Source: an uncultured Bacteroidales bacterium (GTDB lineage: Bacteria > Bacteroidota > Bacteroidia > Bacteroidales > Bacteroidaceae). Taken from it: DNA of 13,051 bases. Under the pieces are notes generated by a model. That model had not been told where the DNA came from. It did not search any database and worked only from the letters and a program-made list of their open reading frames with translations. Both the position numbers and the translations under genes were made by a program. Positions 1-6,828 of this stretch are shown here, piece after piece. How positions within the stretch are numbered: position 1 is the first letter of the stretch; each line of letters starts with the position of its first letter. The stretch is from NCBI GenBank assembly GCA_945788445.1, contig CALZMA010000009.1, forward strand, positions 1 to 13,051, read 5' to 3'.

Positions 1-2095
1 TGAGGCGTCCGTCGTCGAGCACCTGCAGGAGGATGTTGAACACATCGGGGTGGGCCTTCTCGATTTCGTCGAAGAGCACCACGCTGTAGGGCTTGCGGCG
101 CACGGCCTCGGTGAGCTGGCCGCCCTCGTCGTAGCCTACGTATCCCGGAGGCGCACCTACCAGACGGCTCACGCTGAACTTTTCCTGGTATTCGCTCATG
201 TCGATGCGCGTCATCATGTTCTCGTCGTTGAAGAGGTAGTCGGCGAGCGCCTTGGCCAGTTCCGTCTTGCCGACACCCGTGGTGCCGAGGAAGATGAAGG
301 AACCGATGGGGCGCTTCGGGTCTTGCAGTCCGGCACGGGAGCGGCGCACGGCATCGGCTACGGCCGAGATGGCCTCGTCCTGTCCGACCACGCGGCGGTG
401 GAGTTCCTCTTCGAGGTGCAGGAGCTTCTCGCGCTCGCTCTGGAGCATGCGCTGCACGGGGATGCCTGTCCAGCGGGCCACCACTTCGGCGATGTCGTCG
501 GCGGTGACTTCCTCCTTCACCATGGCCTCGGCACCCTGGCGGGCCTTCAGCTGCTCCTGGCGTGAGGCAATGTCGGCTTCGAGCTGGCGCAGCTTGCCGT
601 AGCGGATTTCTGCCACGCGGCCGTAGTCGCCTTCGCGCTCGGCACGGTCGGCCTCGAACTTCAGCTGTTCGATTTGCTGCTTGTCCTGCTGGATGCCGGC
701 GAGCACCTCTTTCTCGCCCTCCCATTTGGCACGGAGGTTCTTTTCCTTTTCTTCGAGTTCGGCAATCTCGCGGTTGAGCGCTTCGAGCTTGGGCTCGTCG
801 TTCTCGCGCTTGATGGCCTCGCGCTCGATTTCGAGCTGGCGGAGCCGGCGGGTGATTTCGTCGAGTTCCTCGGGTTGCGAGTCGCGCTCCATGCGGAGCT
901 TGGCGGCCGCCTCGTCCATGAGGTCGATGGCCTTGTCGGGGAGGAAACGGTCGGAGATGTAGCGGTGCGAGAGCTGCACGGCGGCGATGAGGGCATCGTC
1001 CTGGATGCGCACGCGGTGGTGGTTCTCGTAGCGTTCCTTCAGTCCGCGGAGGATGGAGATGGCATCTTCGGGCGAGGGCTCGTCGACCATGACCGTCTGG
1101 AAACGGCGCTCGAGCGCCTTGTCCTTTTCAAAATATTTCTGGTACTCGTCGAGCGTGGTGGCACCGATGCTGCGCAGTTCGCCGCGGGCCAGGGCCGGCT
1201 TCAGGATGTTGGCCGCGTCCATGGCCCCTTCGCTCTTGCCCGCACCGACGAGGGTGTGGATTTCGTCGATGAAGAGGATGATTTCGCCCTGTGCGCCCGT
1301 CACTTCGTTGATGACGCTCTTGAGGCGTTCCTCAAATTCGCCCTTGTACTTTGCGCCGGCAACGAGGGCACCCATGTCGAGCGAGAAGAGCTTCTTGTTC
1401 TTCAGGTTTTCGGGCACGTCGCCGCGCACAATGCGCTGGGCAAGTCCCTCCACGATGGCCGTCTTGCCCGTACCGGGTTCGCCGATGAGGATGGGGTTGT
1501 TCTTGGTGCGGCGCGAGAGAATCTGGAGCACACGGCGTATTTCCTCGTCGCGGCCGATGACGGGGTCGAGCTTTCCTTCGCGGGCCTCCTCGACGAGGTT
1601 GCGGGCGTATTTCTGGAGCGACTGGTAGGTGTCCTCGCTCGACTGCGACGTGGCCTTCTTGCCGCCGCGCAGGGCCTCGATGGCCTGCTTCAGTCCGCTC
1701 TCGGTGACGCCCGCGTCCTTCAGCATCTGCGAGGCCGTGCCGCCCACGAGCAGGAGCGCGAGGAGGAGGGGCTCCAGGCCCACGTAGGTGTCGCCGCCCT
1801 GCCGCGCCACTTCCTGTGCCTTCAGCAGGGCCTTGTTGGCATCGTCGGCGAGGTAGGGCTGTCCGCCTCCGCTCACGCGCGGCTGGTGTTTCAACTCATT
1901 GTCGACCACCGACTGCAGGGCGCGCTCGTTCACGCCGAGTTTGCCGAACAGGAATTGCGTCACGTTTTCGCCAACAGCCAGGATGCCGCTGAGCAGGTGT
2001 ACGGCCGTGATGGCCTGGTTGCCTTGCTCGGCAGCGCGCTGGGCGGCATGCTGTACCGCCTCTTGCGCTTTGATTGTAAAGTTGTCGAAGTTCAT
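1..2095 (-). CDS. clpB: ATP-dependent disaggregase ClpB, 3' end outside the window
   Basis: Hsp100 AAA+ chaperone that, in known ClpBs, works as a cytoplasmic hexamer with DnaK to pull proteins out of aggregates. About 698 residues are visible, starting at ATG 2095-2093 with [15 protein letters not shown], a typical ClpB N-terminus. Residues 1 to about 145 are the Clp N-domain. The first AAA+ module has Walker A GEPGTGKT at 205-212 and a Walker B region with LFIDEIHT. The middle region, roughly 410-520, is rich in Glu, Lys, Arg and Leu as expected for the ClpB coiled-coil M-domain, which separates ClpB from ClpA and ClpC. The second module has Walker A GTTGVGKT at 604-611 and Walker B LFDEIEK with D676/E677. 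The frame is open to base 1. The family is usually about 860 residues, so roughly 160 C-terminal residues lie beyond the edge. It is preceded by a structured leader. I see no CIRCE (HrcA) operator. Identification is secure. Confidence 0.97.
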   Translation of the reverse strand, partial: MNFDNFTIKAQEAVQHAAQRAAEQGNQAITAVHLLSGILAVGENVTQFLFGKLGVNERALQSVVDNELKHQPRVSGGGQPYLADDANKALLKAQEVARQGGDTYVGLEPLLLALLLVGGTASQMLKDAGVTESGLKQAIEALRGGKKATSQSSEDTYQSLQKYARNLVEEAREGKLDPVIGRDEEIRRVLQILSRRTKNNPILIGEPGTGKTAIVEGLAQRIVRGDVPENLKNKKLFSLDMGALVAGAKYKGEFEERLKSVINEVTGAQGEIILFIDEIHTLVGAGKSEGAMDAANILKPALARGELRSIGATTLDEYQKYFEKDKALERRFQTVMVDEPSPEDAISILRGLKERYENHHRVRIQDDALIAAVQLSHRYISDRFLPDKAIDLMDEAAAKLRMERDSQPEELDEITRRLRQLEIEREAIKRENDEPKLEALNREIAELEEKEKNLRAKWEGEKEVLAGIQQDKQQIEQLKFEADRAEREGDYGRVAEIRYGKLRQLEADIASRQEQLKARQGAEAMVKEEVTADDIAEVVARWTGIPVQRMLQSEREKLLHLEEELHRRVVGQDEAISAVADAVRRSRAGLQDPKRPIGSFIFLGTTGVGKTELAKALADYLFNDENMMTRIDMSEYQEKFSVSRLVGAPPGYVGYDEGGQLTEAVRRKPYSVVLFDEIEKAHPDVFNILLQVLDDGRL

Positions 2096-2130
2096 ATCGA
2101 ATGGTATTTTTAGTTGTTGTCAGATAAAGA

Positions 2131-2185
2131 GATTGGCGGGCTGCGCTTCCTCCGCTGCTGCGGTCTGGAAGGCAACTCGCCAATC
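2131..2185 (-). promoter_or_regulatory. Long nested hairpin in the clpB leader
   Basis: In RNA of the clpB sense this stretch folds into one long stem: GAUUGGCG/CGCCAAUC (2178-2185 with 2131-2138), GUUGC/GCAGC (2172-2176 with 2140-2144), CUUCC/GGAAG (2167-2171 with 2146-2150) and CCGC/GCGG (2160-2163 with 2152-2155) around an AGCA tetraloop. That is about 22 pairs broken only by small bulges. One pair is a G-U wobble in the minus-strand RNA but C-A in the plus-strand RNA, so the fold favours the clpB transcript. The stem ends 35 nt before the clpB ATG. It is followed by UCUUUAUCUG, only weakly U-rich, so an intrinsic terminator of the upstream gene is possible but would leave almost no room for a clpB promoter. 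A 5'-UTR control structure is an inference. Confidence 0.5.
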
Positions 2186-2188
2186 CCT

Positions 2189-2207
2189 TTGGCAAACGCG
2201 TTGCCAA
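2189..2207. repeat. Perfect 7-bp inverted repeat upstream of clpB
   Basis: TTGGCAA (2189-2195) and TTGCCAA (2201-2207) are separated by ACGCG. The right arm overlaps GTTGCC (2200-2205), which is also complementary to GGCAAC (2171-2176) inside the long leader hairpin, so the two pairings exclude each other. It may be an operator or an alternative RNA stem. No known regulator site is recognised. Confidence 0.4.
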
Positions 2208-2210
2208 GGC

Positions 2211-2262
2211 TGTTTTGATAACATTTCTTAGAAATACGTGACAAAATGGCCGATTGTGGCAG
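2211..2262 (-). promoter_or_regulatory. clpB: AT-rich probable clpB promoter region, elements uncertain
   Basis: This is the AT-rich part of the 174-bp gap between clpB and the folB fusion, so the clpB promoter most likely lies here. On the minus strand TTTG (2245-2242) is followed 21 bp later by TATCAAAA (2220-2213), a poor match to the Bacteroidota -7 consensus TAnnTTTG. Between them is the near-palindrome ATTTCT-T-AGAAAT (2223-2235). TGCCA and TGTCA half-site-like words occur at the upstream end. A heat-shock element is a guess from the gene's identity, not from a recognised motif. Confidence 0.25.
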
Positions 2263-2269
2263 TCTTTTC

Positions 2270-3256
2270 TCAAAGGCTTTCGGCTTTTTCGGCCACAAAG
2301 TCAGCTCCCGCTGTCAGTAAGCGTTGGGGCGAATGGTTGCCCCAGGCCACGCCGGTGCACGCTCCGGCACGGGCCCGGCGGCCCATTTCGATGTCGAAGG
2401 TAGTGTCGCCGATGACTTCCACGTCGGCGGGGGCCACGCCGGCCATCCGGGCGAGCGCCAGCACGGGGGTGGGGTCGGGCTTGTGGCAGGCTACGTCCTC
2501 GCAGGCCACGATGAAGTGGAAGTGGTGGCGGATGCCGAGCTTCTCGCAGAGCTGTTCGACGGAGAGGTGGCCGCGGCTGGTGGCGATGGCCTGGAGGTGG
2601 CCTGCTTCGGTGTGGCGCCGGAGCGCTTCGGCGATGCCCGGGAAGAGCTGTACGTTGCGCGTGCCGATTTCCTCAAACAGTTCGCGGTAGGTGGCGACGG
2701 CTTCGTCCAGGGGCTTGCCCTCCAGTCTGCCCAGCCGGGCGATGCTTTCCGAGAGCGGGAGGCCGATGGTCTGCCGCACGGCTTCGGGGGAGGGGAGGGG
2801 AAGGCCGCAGCGGCGGAAGGTGGCCTGCATGGTCTGCACGATGCCGCCGGAAGTGTCGGCCAGGGTGCCGTCGAAGTCCCAGACGATGAGCCGGCGGCGA
2901 AGGCGGTAGCTCACCGCCGCTCCCTGTCCGGCAAAGCCCGCAATGGGCGGTTCGCACTTCGTGACGGTCAGGGCCACTTCCTCTATCTCGCTGAACTTGG
3001 CGAGCAGGGCACGCGCCATGCGTCCGGCCACGTGTTCGAGCAGGGCCGAGGGCTGTGCCATTTCGTCGCAAACGGTCTGGTAGATGTCGGCATAGTTCAC
3101 GGTGGCCTCCAAGCGGTCGTGGCAGAGGGCCTCGTGGGCGCGGCGGTCGCTGACGGTGGCGCTGAGGTCCACTAAGTAGCGTCCGCCCACCTCGCGCTCC
3201 TGCGGGAGCACGCCGTGGTAGGCATAGAAGGAAAGGGACTTGAGATGGATTTGCAT
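2270..3256 (-). CDS. folB: Dihydroneopterin aldolase fused to a HAD-family phosphatase
   Basis: 328 residues in one frame. Residues 1-120 are a full FolB domain, which converts 7,8-dihydroneopterin to 6-hydroxymethyl-7,8-dihydropterin and glycolaldehyde in folate synthesis. Conserved positions are YHGVLPQERE (E22), VNYADIY (Y55), LLEHVA (E74) and TKCEPP (K100); E22 and K100 correspond to the catalytic pair of characterised FolBs. Residues 123-328 are a full phosphoglycolate-phosphatase-like HAD domain: motif I DFDGT (D127, D129), motif II ATSRG (T226/S227), motif III K259 in HKPDP, motif IV GDTTFD (D284, D288), with a helical cap after motif I. The junction is almost linkerless (LRRRLIVW), and I see no ATG, GTG or TTG near it that could start the HAD part separately, so the fusion reads as genuine. 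By inference the HAD half may remove the phosphate from dihydroneopterin monophosphate, the FolB precursor. A sequencing error merging two adjacent genes is the main alternative. Start ATG 3256-3254. Confidence 0.93.
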   Translation of the reverse strand: MQIHLKSLSFYAYHGVLPQEREVGGRYLVDLSATVSDRRAHEALCHDRLEATVNYADIYQTVCDEMAQPSALLEHVAGRMARALLAKFSEIEEVALTVTKCEPPIAGFAGQGAAVSYRLRRRLIVWDFDGTLADTSGGIVQTMQATFRRCGLPLPSPEAVRQTIGLPLSESIARLGRLEGKPLDEAVATYRELFEEIGTRNVQLFPGIAEALRRHTEAGHLQAIATSRGHLSVEQLCEKLGIRHHFHFIVACEDVACHKPDPTPVLALARMAGVAPADVEVIGDTTFDIEMGRRARAGACTGVAWGNHSPQRLLTAGADFVAEKAESL

Positions 3257-3281
3257 GGGTTGAGGGGCGGGGGGGAGGTAA

Positions 3282-3337
3282 AAGGTTATAAGGTTATGAG
3301 GTTATAAGGTTATGAGATTATGAGGTTATGAGGTCAT
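3282..3337. repeat. Seven tandem copies of an 8-bp unit (RAGGTTAT)
   Basis: Seven consecutive octamers read AAGGTTAT, AAGGTTAT, GAGGTTAT, AAGGTTAT, GAGATTAT, GAGGTTAT, GAGGTCAT. Because 8 is not a multiple of 3 and the units generate TAA or TGA at their borders, the array stops translation in all three plus-strand frames; the complementary strand also carries recurrent TAA. It begins 25 bp upstream of the folB-HAD ATG, in the gap to nrdJ. Confidence 0.9.
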
Positions 3338-3397
3338 GGGACGGGCCTTCTCGTTGAACGCCTGTCCCATAACCTTATAACCTCATAATCCCATAAC
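3309..3397. repeat. Large imperfect inverted repeat made from the 8-bp units
   Basis: The left arm 3309-3342 and right arm 3364-3397 are complementary at 31 of 34 positions around a 21-nt loop (3343-3363). The right arm holds four inverted octamers (3366-3397) plus a GTCCC clamp that pairs with GGGAC at 3338-3342. An RNA from either strand could form a very stable hairpin between the nrdJ stop and the folB start. No T-tract follows, so it is not a standard intrinsic terminator, although it could halt or stabilise transcript ends or be a dispersed intergenic repeat. Confidence 0.85.
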
Positions 3398-3411
3398 ACC
3401 TGCTCGGGTGC

Positions 3412-5979
3412 CTATCCGCAACGGCTTGCGCCGCAGTGTTTGCAGATGAGGCAGCCTTCCTGGTACACGAGGGCTTCGTGGCCACAGTTCGGGCATTTCT
3501 GTCCCGTGGCTTCCGTGCCGTCCGTCACGTACTTCTTCAGCGCACGGCTCACGCCTACCTTCCAGGTGTTGATGTTCTCGCTTTCGAGTTGCAGCGAATT
3601 GACGAGCTTGATGACATTCTCGATGGGCATGCGGTAGCGGAGCACGCCCGAGATGAGCTTGGCGTAGTTCCAGTATTCCTTGTTGAATTTTTCCGAGAGT
3701 CCTTCCACGGTCATCTTGTAGCCGCGCTTGTTTTCGAACTGGAAGTCGTAGCGCTTGGTGCCGTCGGGGCAGATGGTCTTCACGATGCGGCCCTTCGTCA
3801 CCGTCTTGGGCAGTACGATGCCCTCCTCGTCGTCCTGAAGGCCGGTGAAGATTTCGTAGGGATGTCCGTCGAGCAGGCCGACGAAGGCCACCCATTTCTC
3901 CTTGTTGTTCTGGAAACGGACCACGTCGCATTCCAGCACGTCGGGGCGGCGCTCCGTCACCACGGGCGGCTGGCACTGCGGCAGGCCTTCCGCTGCGGCT
4001 TCGTTCTCCTTCTTCTGCTTCTTGTCCGTCTTCTGCGTGCTGATGAGCACACCCGAGCGCGAGCCGTCGCGGTAGATGGTGCAGCCCTTGCAGCCGCTGC
4101 GCCAGGCTTCCACGTAGAGGCGGTTCACCAGTTCCTCGTCCACGGAGTTCGGCAGGTTCACCGTCACGCTGATGCTGTGGTCCACCCACTTCTGGATGCG
4201 GCCCTGCATCTTCACCTTCATGAGCCAGTCCACGTCGTTGGCCGTGGCCTTGAAGTAGGGCGAGCGCGCCACGAGGTCGTCGATTTCTTCCTGCGAATAC
4301 TTCTTCGTCGTGTCGAGGCCCTGCGCCTTCATCCAGGTGAGGAACTTGTGGTGGTAAACGATGTATTCTTCAAAGGCATCGCCCGTCTCGTCGGTATAGT
4401 CCACATGCACCTGCGGGTCGTTCGGGTTCACCTTGCGGCGGCGCTTGTAGACCGGCATGAACACGGGTTCGATGCCGCTCGTCGTCTGCGTCATGAGGCT
4501 CGTGGTGCCCGTGGGGGCGATGGTGAGGCAGGCAATGTTGCGGCGGCCGTAGCGGCGCATGTCCTCGTAGAGTTCGGGGTCGGCCTCCTTGATGCGGAGA
4601 ATGAAGGGGTTGTTCTCCTCTCGCTTTGCATCGTAGACTGCAAACGCACCGCGTTCGCGTGCCATCACCATGCTCGAGCGGTAGGCGGCGATGGCCAGCG
4701 TCTGCTGCACTTTCACTGCCATTTCCGTGGCCTCTTCCGTGCCGTAGCGCAGTCCCAGGGCGGCAATCATGTCGCCTTCGGCCGTGATGCCCACACCCGT
4801 GCGGCGTCCTTGTGCCGTCTTGTGCTTGATTTTCTCCCAAAGGCGGAGTTCCGTCAGCTTCACCTCGTCGTCCTGCGGGTCGCTCTTGATTTTCTCGATG
4901 ATGGCATCGATTTTCTCCTGCTCCAGGTCGATGATGTCGTCCATGAAGCGCTGGGCGAGGGCCACGTGTTCGCGGAACTTGTCGAAGTTGAAGAAAGCCT
5001 CGGCCGTGAAGGGTTTTTCCACGTAGGAGTAGAGGTTGATGGCCAGGAGGCGGCAGCTGTCGTAGGGGCAGAGGGGAATTTCGCCGCAGGGGTTGGTCGA
5101 TACCGTGGTGAAGCCCAGGTCGGCGTAGCAGTCGGGGATGCTTTCGCGGAGGATAGTGTCCCAGAAGAGCACGCCGGGCTCGGCGCTTTTCCAGGCATTG
5201 TGTACGATTTTCTTCCAGAGTGCCTTGGCGTTCGTTTCCTTCTCCATGATGGGCTTGTCGCTGTCGATGGGGAACTGCTGGTGGTAGGGAAGGCCCTCCG
5301 TGGCGCAGCGCATGAACTCGTCGTCGATTTTTACGCTCACGTTGGCTCCCGTGATTTTTCCCTCCTGCATCTTGGCATCGATGAAGTCCTCGGCCTCGGG
5401 GTGACGGATGCTGATGGAGAGCATCAGCGCGCCGCGGCGGCCGTCCTGGGCCACCTCGCGTGTAGAGTTGCTGTAGCGTTCCATGAACGGCACGATGCCG
5501 GTGGAGGTGAGGGCAGAGTTTTTCACGGGCGAACCCTTCGGACGGATGCCCGAGAGGTCGTGGCCCACACCGCCGCGGCGCTTCATGAGCTGCACCTGCT
5601 CCTCGTCGAGCTTGAGGATGGCACCGTAGGAGTCGCCGTCGCCGTCGATGCCGACCACGAAGCAGTTGGAGAGCGAAGCAATCTGGAAGTTGTTGCCGAT
5701 GCCCGTCATGGGCGAACCGGCCGGCACGATGTAGCGGAAGTGGTCGAGCATTTCAAAGATGCGCTCTTCGCCGACAGGGTTGGGATACTTGCGTTCGATG
5801 CGCGCCAGTTCGTTCGTCAGGCGCCAGTGCATGTCGGTGGGCGAACACTCGTAGATATGTCCGAAGGAGTCCTTCATGGCATATTTGTTCACCCATACGC
5901 GTGCAGCCAGCTCATCGCCGGCGAAGTATTCGAGCGAGGCCTTGAAAGCCTCTTCGTAAGCGTAGGTTTTCTTTTCCAC
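3412..5979 (-). CDS. nrdJ: Class II adenosylcobalamin-dependent ribonucleotide reductase
   Basis: Makes deoxyribonucleotides using adenosylcobalamin as radical source, so no separate radical subunit or oxygen is needed. 855 residues. The catalytic core spans about 1-645: SLSNC with C106 (candidate redox cysteine), NPCGEIP at 296-302 with the radical cysteine C298 and E300, and PTGTTS at 489-494. A Lys/Glu/Ala-rich linker (about 645-665) leads to a C-terminal region resembling the TSCPD domain (about 680-820, with CPDG at 737-740) and a Cys-rich tail C829-x2-C832 ... C843-x2-C846-x2-C849 ... C854 that looks like a zinc ribbon plus terminal redox cysteines. The start is GTG at 5979-5977: an in-frame TAA lies 12 nt upstream, and the first internal ATG (residue 35) would remove the conserved DELAARVW segment. 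Only 56 bp separate it from the phosphoesterase gene upstream, so co-transcription is likely. No cobalamin riboswitch fits in that gap, and I see none before the phosphoesterase gene. Confidence 0.96.
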   Translation of the reverse strand: MEKKTYAYEEAFKASLEYFAGDELAARVWVNKYAMKDSFGHIYECSPTDMHWRLTNELARIERKYPNPVGEERIFEMLDHFRYIVPAGSPMTGIGNNFQIASLSNCFVVGIDGDGDSYGAILKLDEEQVQLMKRRGGVGHDLSGIRPKGSPVKNSALTSTGIVPFMERYSNSTREVAQDGRRGALMLSISIRHPEAEDFIDAKMQEGKITGANVSVKIDDEFMRCATEGLPYHQQFPIDSDKPIMEKETNAKALWKKIVHNAWKSAEPGVLFWDTILRESIPDCYADLGFTTVSTNPCGEIPLCPYDSCRLLAINLYSYVEKPFTAEAFFNFDKFREHVALAQRFMDDIIDLEQEKIDAIIEKIKSDPQDDEVKLTELRLWEKIKHKTAQGRRTGVGITAEGDMIAALGLRYGTEEATEMAVKVQQTLAIAAYRSSMVMARERGAFAVYDAKREENNPFILRIKEADPELYEDMRRYGRRNIACLTIAPTGTTSLMTQTTSGIEPVFMPVYKRRRKVNPNDPQVHVDYTDETGDAFEEYIVYHHKFLTWMKAQGLDTTKKYSQEEIDDLVARSPYFKATANDVDWLMKVKMQGRIQKWVDHSISVTVNLPNSVDEELVNRLYVEAWRSGCKGCTIYRDGSRSGVLISTQKTDKKQKKENEAAAEGLPQCQPPVVTERRPDVLECDVVRFQNNKEKWVAFVGLLDGHPYEIFTGLQDDEEGIVLPKTVTKGRIVKTICPDGTKRYDFQFENKRGYKMTVEGLSEKFNKEYWNYAKLISGVLRYRMPIENVIKLVNSLQLESENINTWKVGVSRALKKYVTDGTEATGQKCPNCGHEALVYQEGCLICKHCGASRCG

Positions 5980-6035
5980 GGTGGTGTATTACTCTGATAG
6001 TGTGTTAAATCTAAGGAAGGAGGGGAGCGCGGCTG

Positions 6036-6596
6036 TCAGTCGTGCAGTTTCAGTGTTTGCAGCGCCATGCCGTCGAGGGTGCGGAGCGCCAGCGTGCCGC
6101 CGGCCCAGGTGGCGAAAGTGGGCGGGTTGCCCCCCTTGGGGAATGTGGGCGACCCCGTGTTGAGCACGACGGGGCGTCCCGTTTCGGGCTGGGCGGCTTC
6201 GAGCTTGGCGAGATGCGTGTGTCCCTGCACGAGCACTTCGCAGGCCGGTCCTGCGGGCCATTTCCCTTCGCCGTACACGTGGCCGTGGGTGAGGAAGAAG
6301 CGCACCCCTTCGTCGGCCAGCAGCACGTAGGGCGACTGGATGGGGAACTGGAGCAGCATCTGGTCCACTTCCGAGTCGCAGTTGCCCCTCACCGCCACAA
6401 TCTGTGCGGCGCGGGCATTCAGCCGTTCGGCCACCGCCATGGGGTCCAGTCCCTTGCAGAGCCCGTTGCGGGGCCCGTAGTTGAGCAAGTCGCCGAGGAG
6501 CACGAGGAGTTCGTAGTGGTGAGCGTCGAAGTAGTCCAGGGCGGCATCGAGTGCGGGGAGCGACCCGTGTATGTCTGAAAGGAAGAGTATTCTCAT
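6036..6596 (-). CDS. yfcE: YfcE-type metallophosphoesterase
   Basis: 186-residue calcineurin-like phosphoesterase of the MJ0936/YfcE family, probably a cytoplasmic two-metal phosphodiesterase; YfcE of E. coli acts on model phosphodiesters and its natural substrate is unknown. Metal-ligand motifs are complete and in order: SDIHG (D8, H10), GDLLNYGPR (D36), GNCD (N72, D74), THGH (H104, H106) and GHTH (H126, H128), followed by the family's NTGSP. The length matches the 184-residue E. coli protein. The start is set at ATG 6596-6594 because MRILFLSDIHG is the usual N-terminus; the frame stays open 17 codons further, but those residues match nothing in the family and an AT-rich leader is expected there. 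It lies 56 bp upstream of nrdJ and probably shares its transcript. A functional link to nucleotide metabolism is not shown by the sequence. The gene symbol is by homology only. Confidence 0.9.
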   Translation of the reverse strand: MRILFLSDIHGSLPALDAALDYFDAHHYELLVLLGDLLNYGPRNGLCKGLDPMAVAERLNARAAQIVAVRGNCDSEVDQMLLQFPIQSPYVLLADEGVRFFLTHGHVYGEGKWPAGPACEVLVQGHTHLAKLEAAQPETGRPVVLNTGSPTFPKGGNPPTFATWAGGTLALRTLDGMALQTLKLHD

Positions 6597-6624
6597 GGGC
6601 TTATATATAATAAGGTGTGGTGCA

Positions 6625-6655
6625 GACAGAGCGGCGTGCGGCCCCAACCTCTGTC
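6625..6655 (-). promoter_or_regulatory. Possible hairpin in the yfcE leader
   Basis: GACAGAG (6625-6631) and CTCTGTC (6649-6655) form a perfect 7-bp inverted repeat with 17 nt between, inside which GGC/GCC can add a short extra stem. It sits between the proposed promoter and the yfcE start. No U-run follows, so it is not a terminator. The role is unknown. Confidence 0.35.
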
Positions 6656-6669
6656 GGCCAAATGCGGGG

Positions 6670-6699
6670 CGAAGTTACTAAAAAAAATAAACGGCGAAA
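6670..6699 (-). promoter_or_regulatory. Candidate Bacteroidota promoter for yfcE-nrdJ
   Basis: Minus strand: TTTC (6699-6696), an 18-bp AT-rich spacer, then TAACTTCG (6677-6670), seven of eight matches to the TAnnTTTG -7 consensus. It would give a leader of about 65-70 nt before the yfcE ATG. It lies just downstream of the ilvC terminator, where a new transcription unit would be expected to start. Confidence 0.5.
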
Positions 6700-6756
6700 G
6701 AAGAAAGGCTATTCTAATTTTCAGACAGTCCCTTGCGGCCCTGTCGCGCAAGGAGG

Positions 6757-6794
6757 TAAAAAAGAAAGAAGGGGCGCTCGGGAGCGTCCCTTCT
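6757..6794 (-). terminator. Intrinsic terminator of the ilv operon
   Basis: Minus-strand RNA: AGAAGGGACGCUC (6794-6782) pairs with GAGCGCCCCUUCU (6779-6767) with one A-C mismatch and a tiny loop, followed directly by UUCUUUUUUA. It begins 35 nt after the ilvC stop codon. A further 7-bp stem without a U-tract (6731-6737 with 6747-6753) lies just beyond it. Confidence 0.88.
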
Positions 6795-6828
6795 GGGCAA
6801 GGTTGTGAGCGGCGGAGCGCTCGCAGTT

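Noticed and set aside
2096..2269. A CIRCE (HrcA) operator for clpB
   Set aside because: The inverted repeats present do not contain the TTAGCACTC/GAGTGCTAA half-sites.
3436..5997. An 853-codon open frame on the plus strand, antisense across almost all of nrdJ
   Set aside because: It is in the exact codon-opposite register, where stops arise only from TTA, CTA or TCA codons in nrdJ. The gene simply avoids those codons because of its GC-rich codon bias. The translation is His/Val/Arg-rich and matches no known family.
6597..6647. A start for the phosphoesterase 17 codons further upstream
   Set aside because: The extra residues do not match the family, whose proteins begin right at the MRILFLSDIHG-type motif; the ATG at 6596 fits better.
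6731..6753. A second terminator downstream of the ilvC terminator (7-bp stem CCTTGCG/CGCAAGG)
   Set aside because: On the minus strand it is not followed by a U-tract, and on the plus strand there is no gene to terminate.
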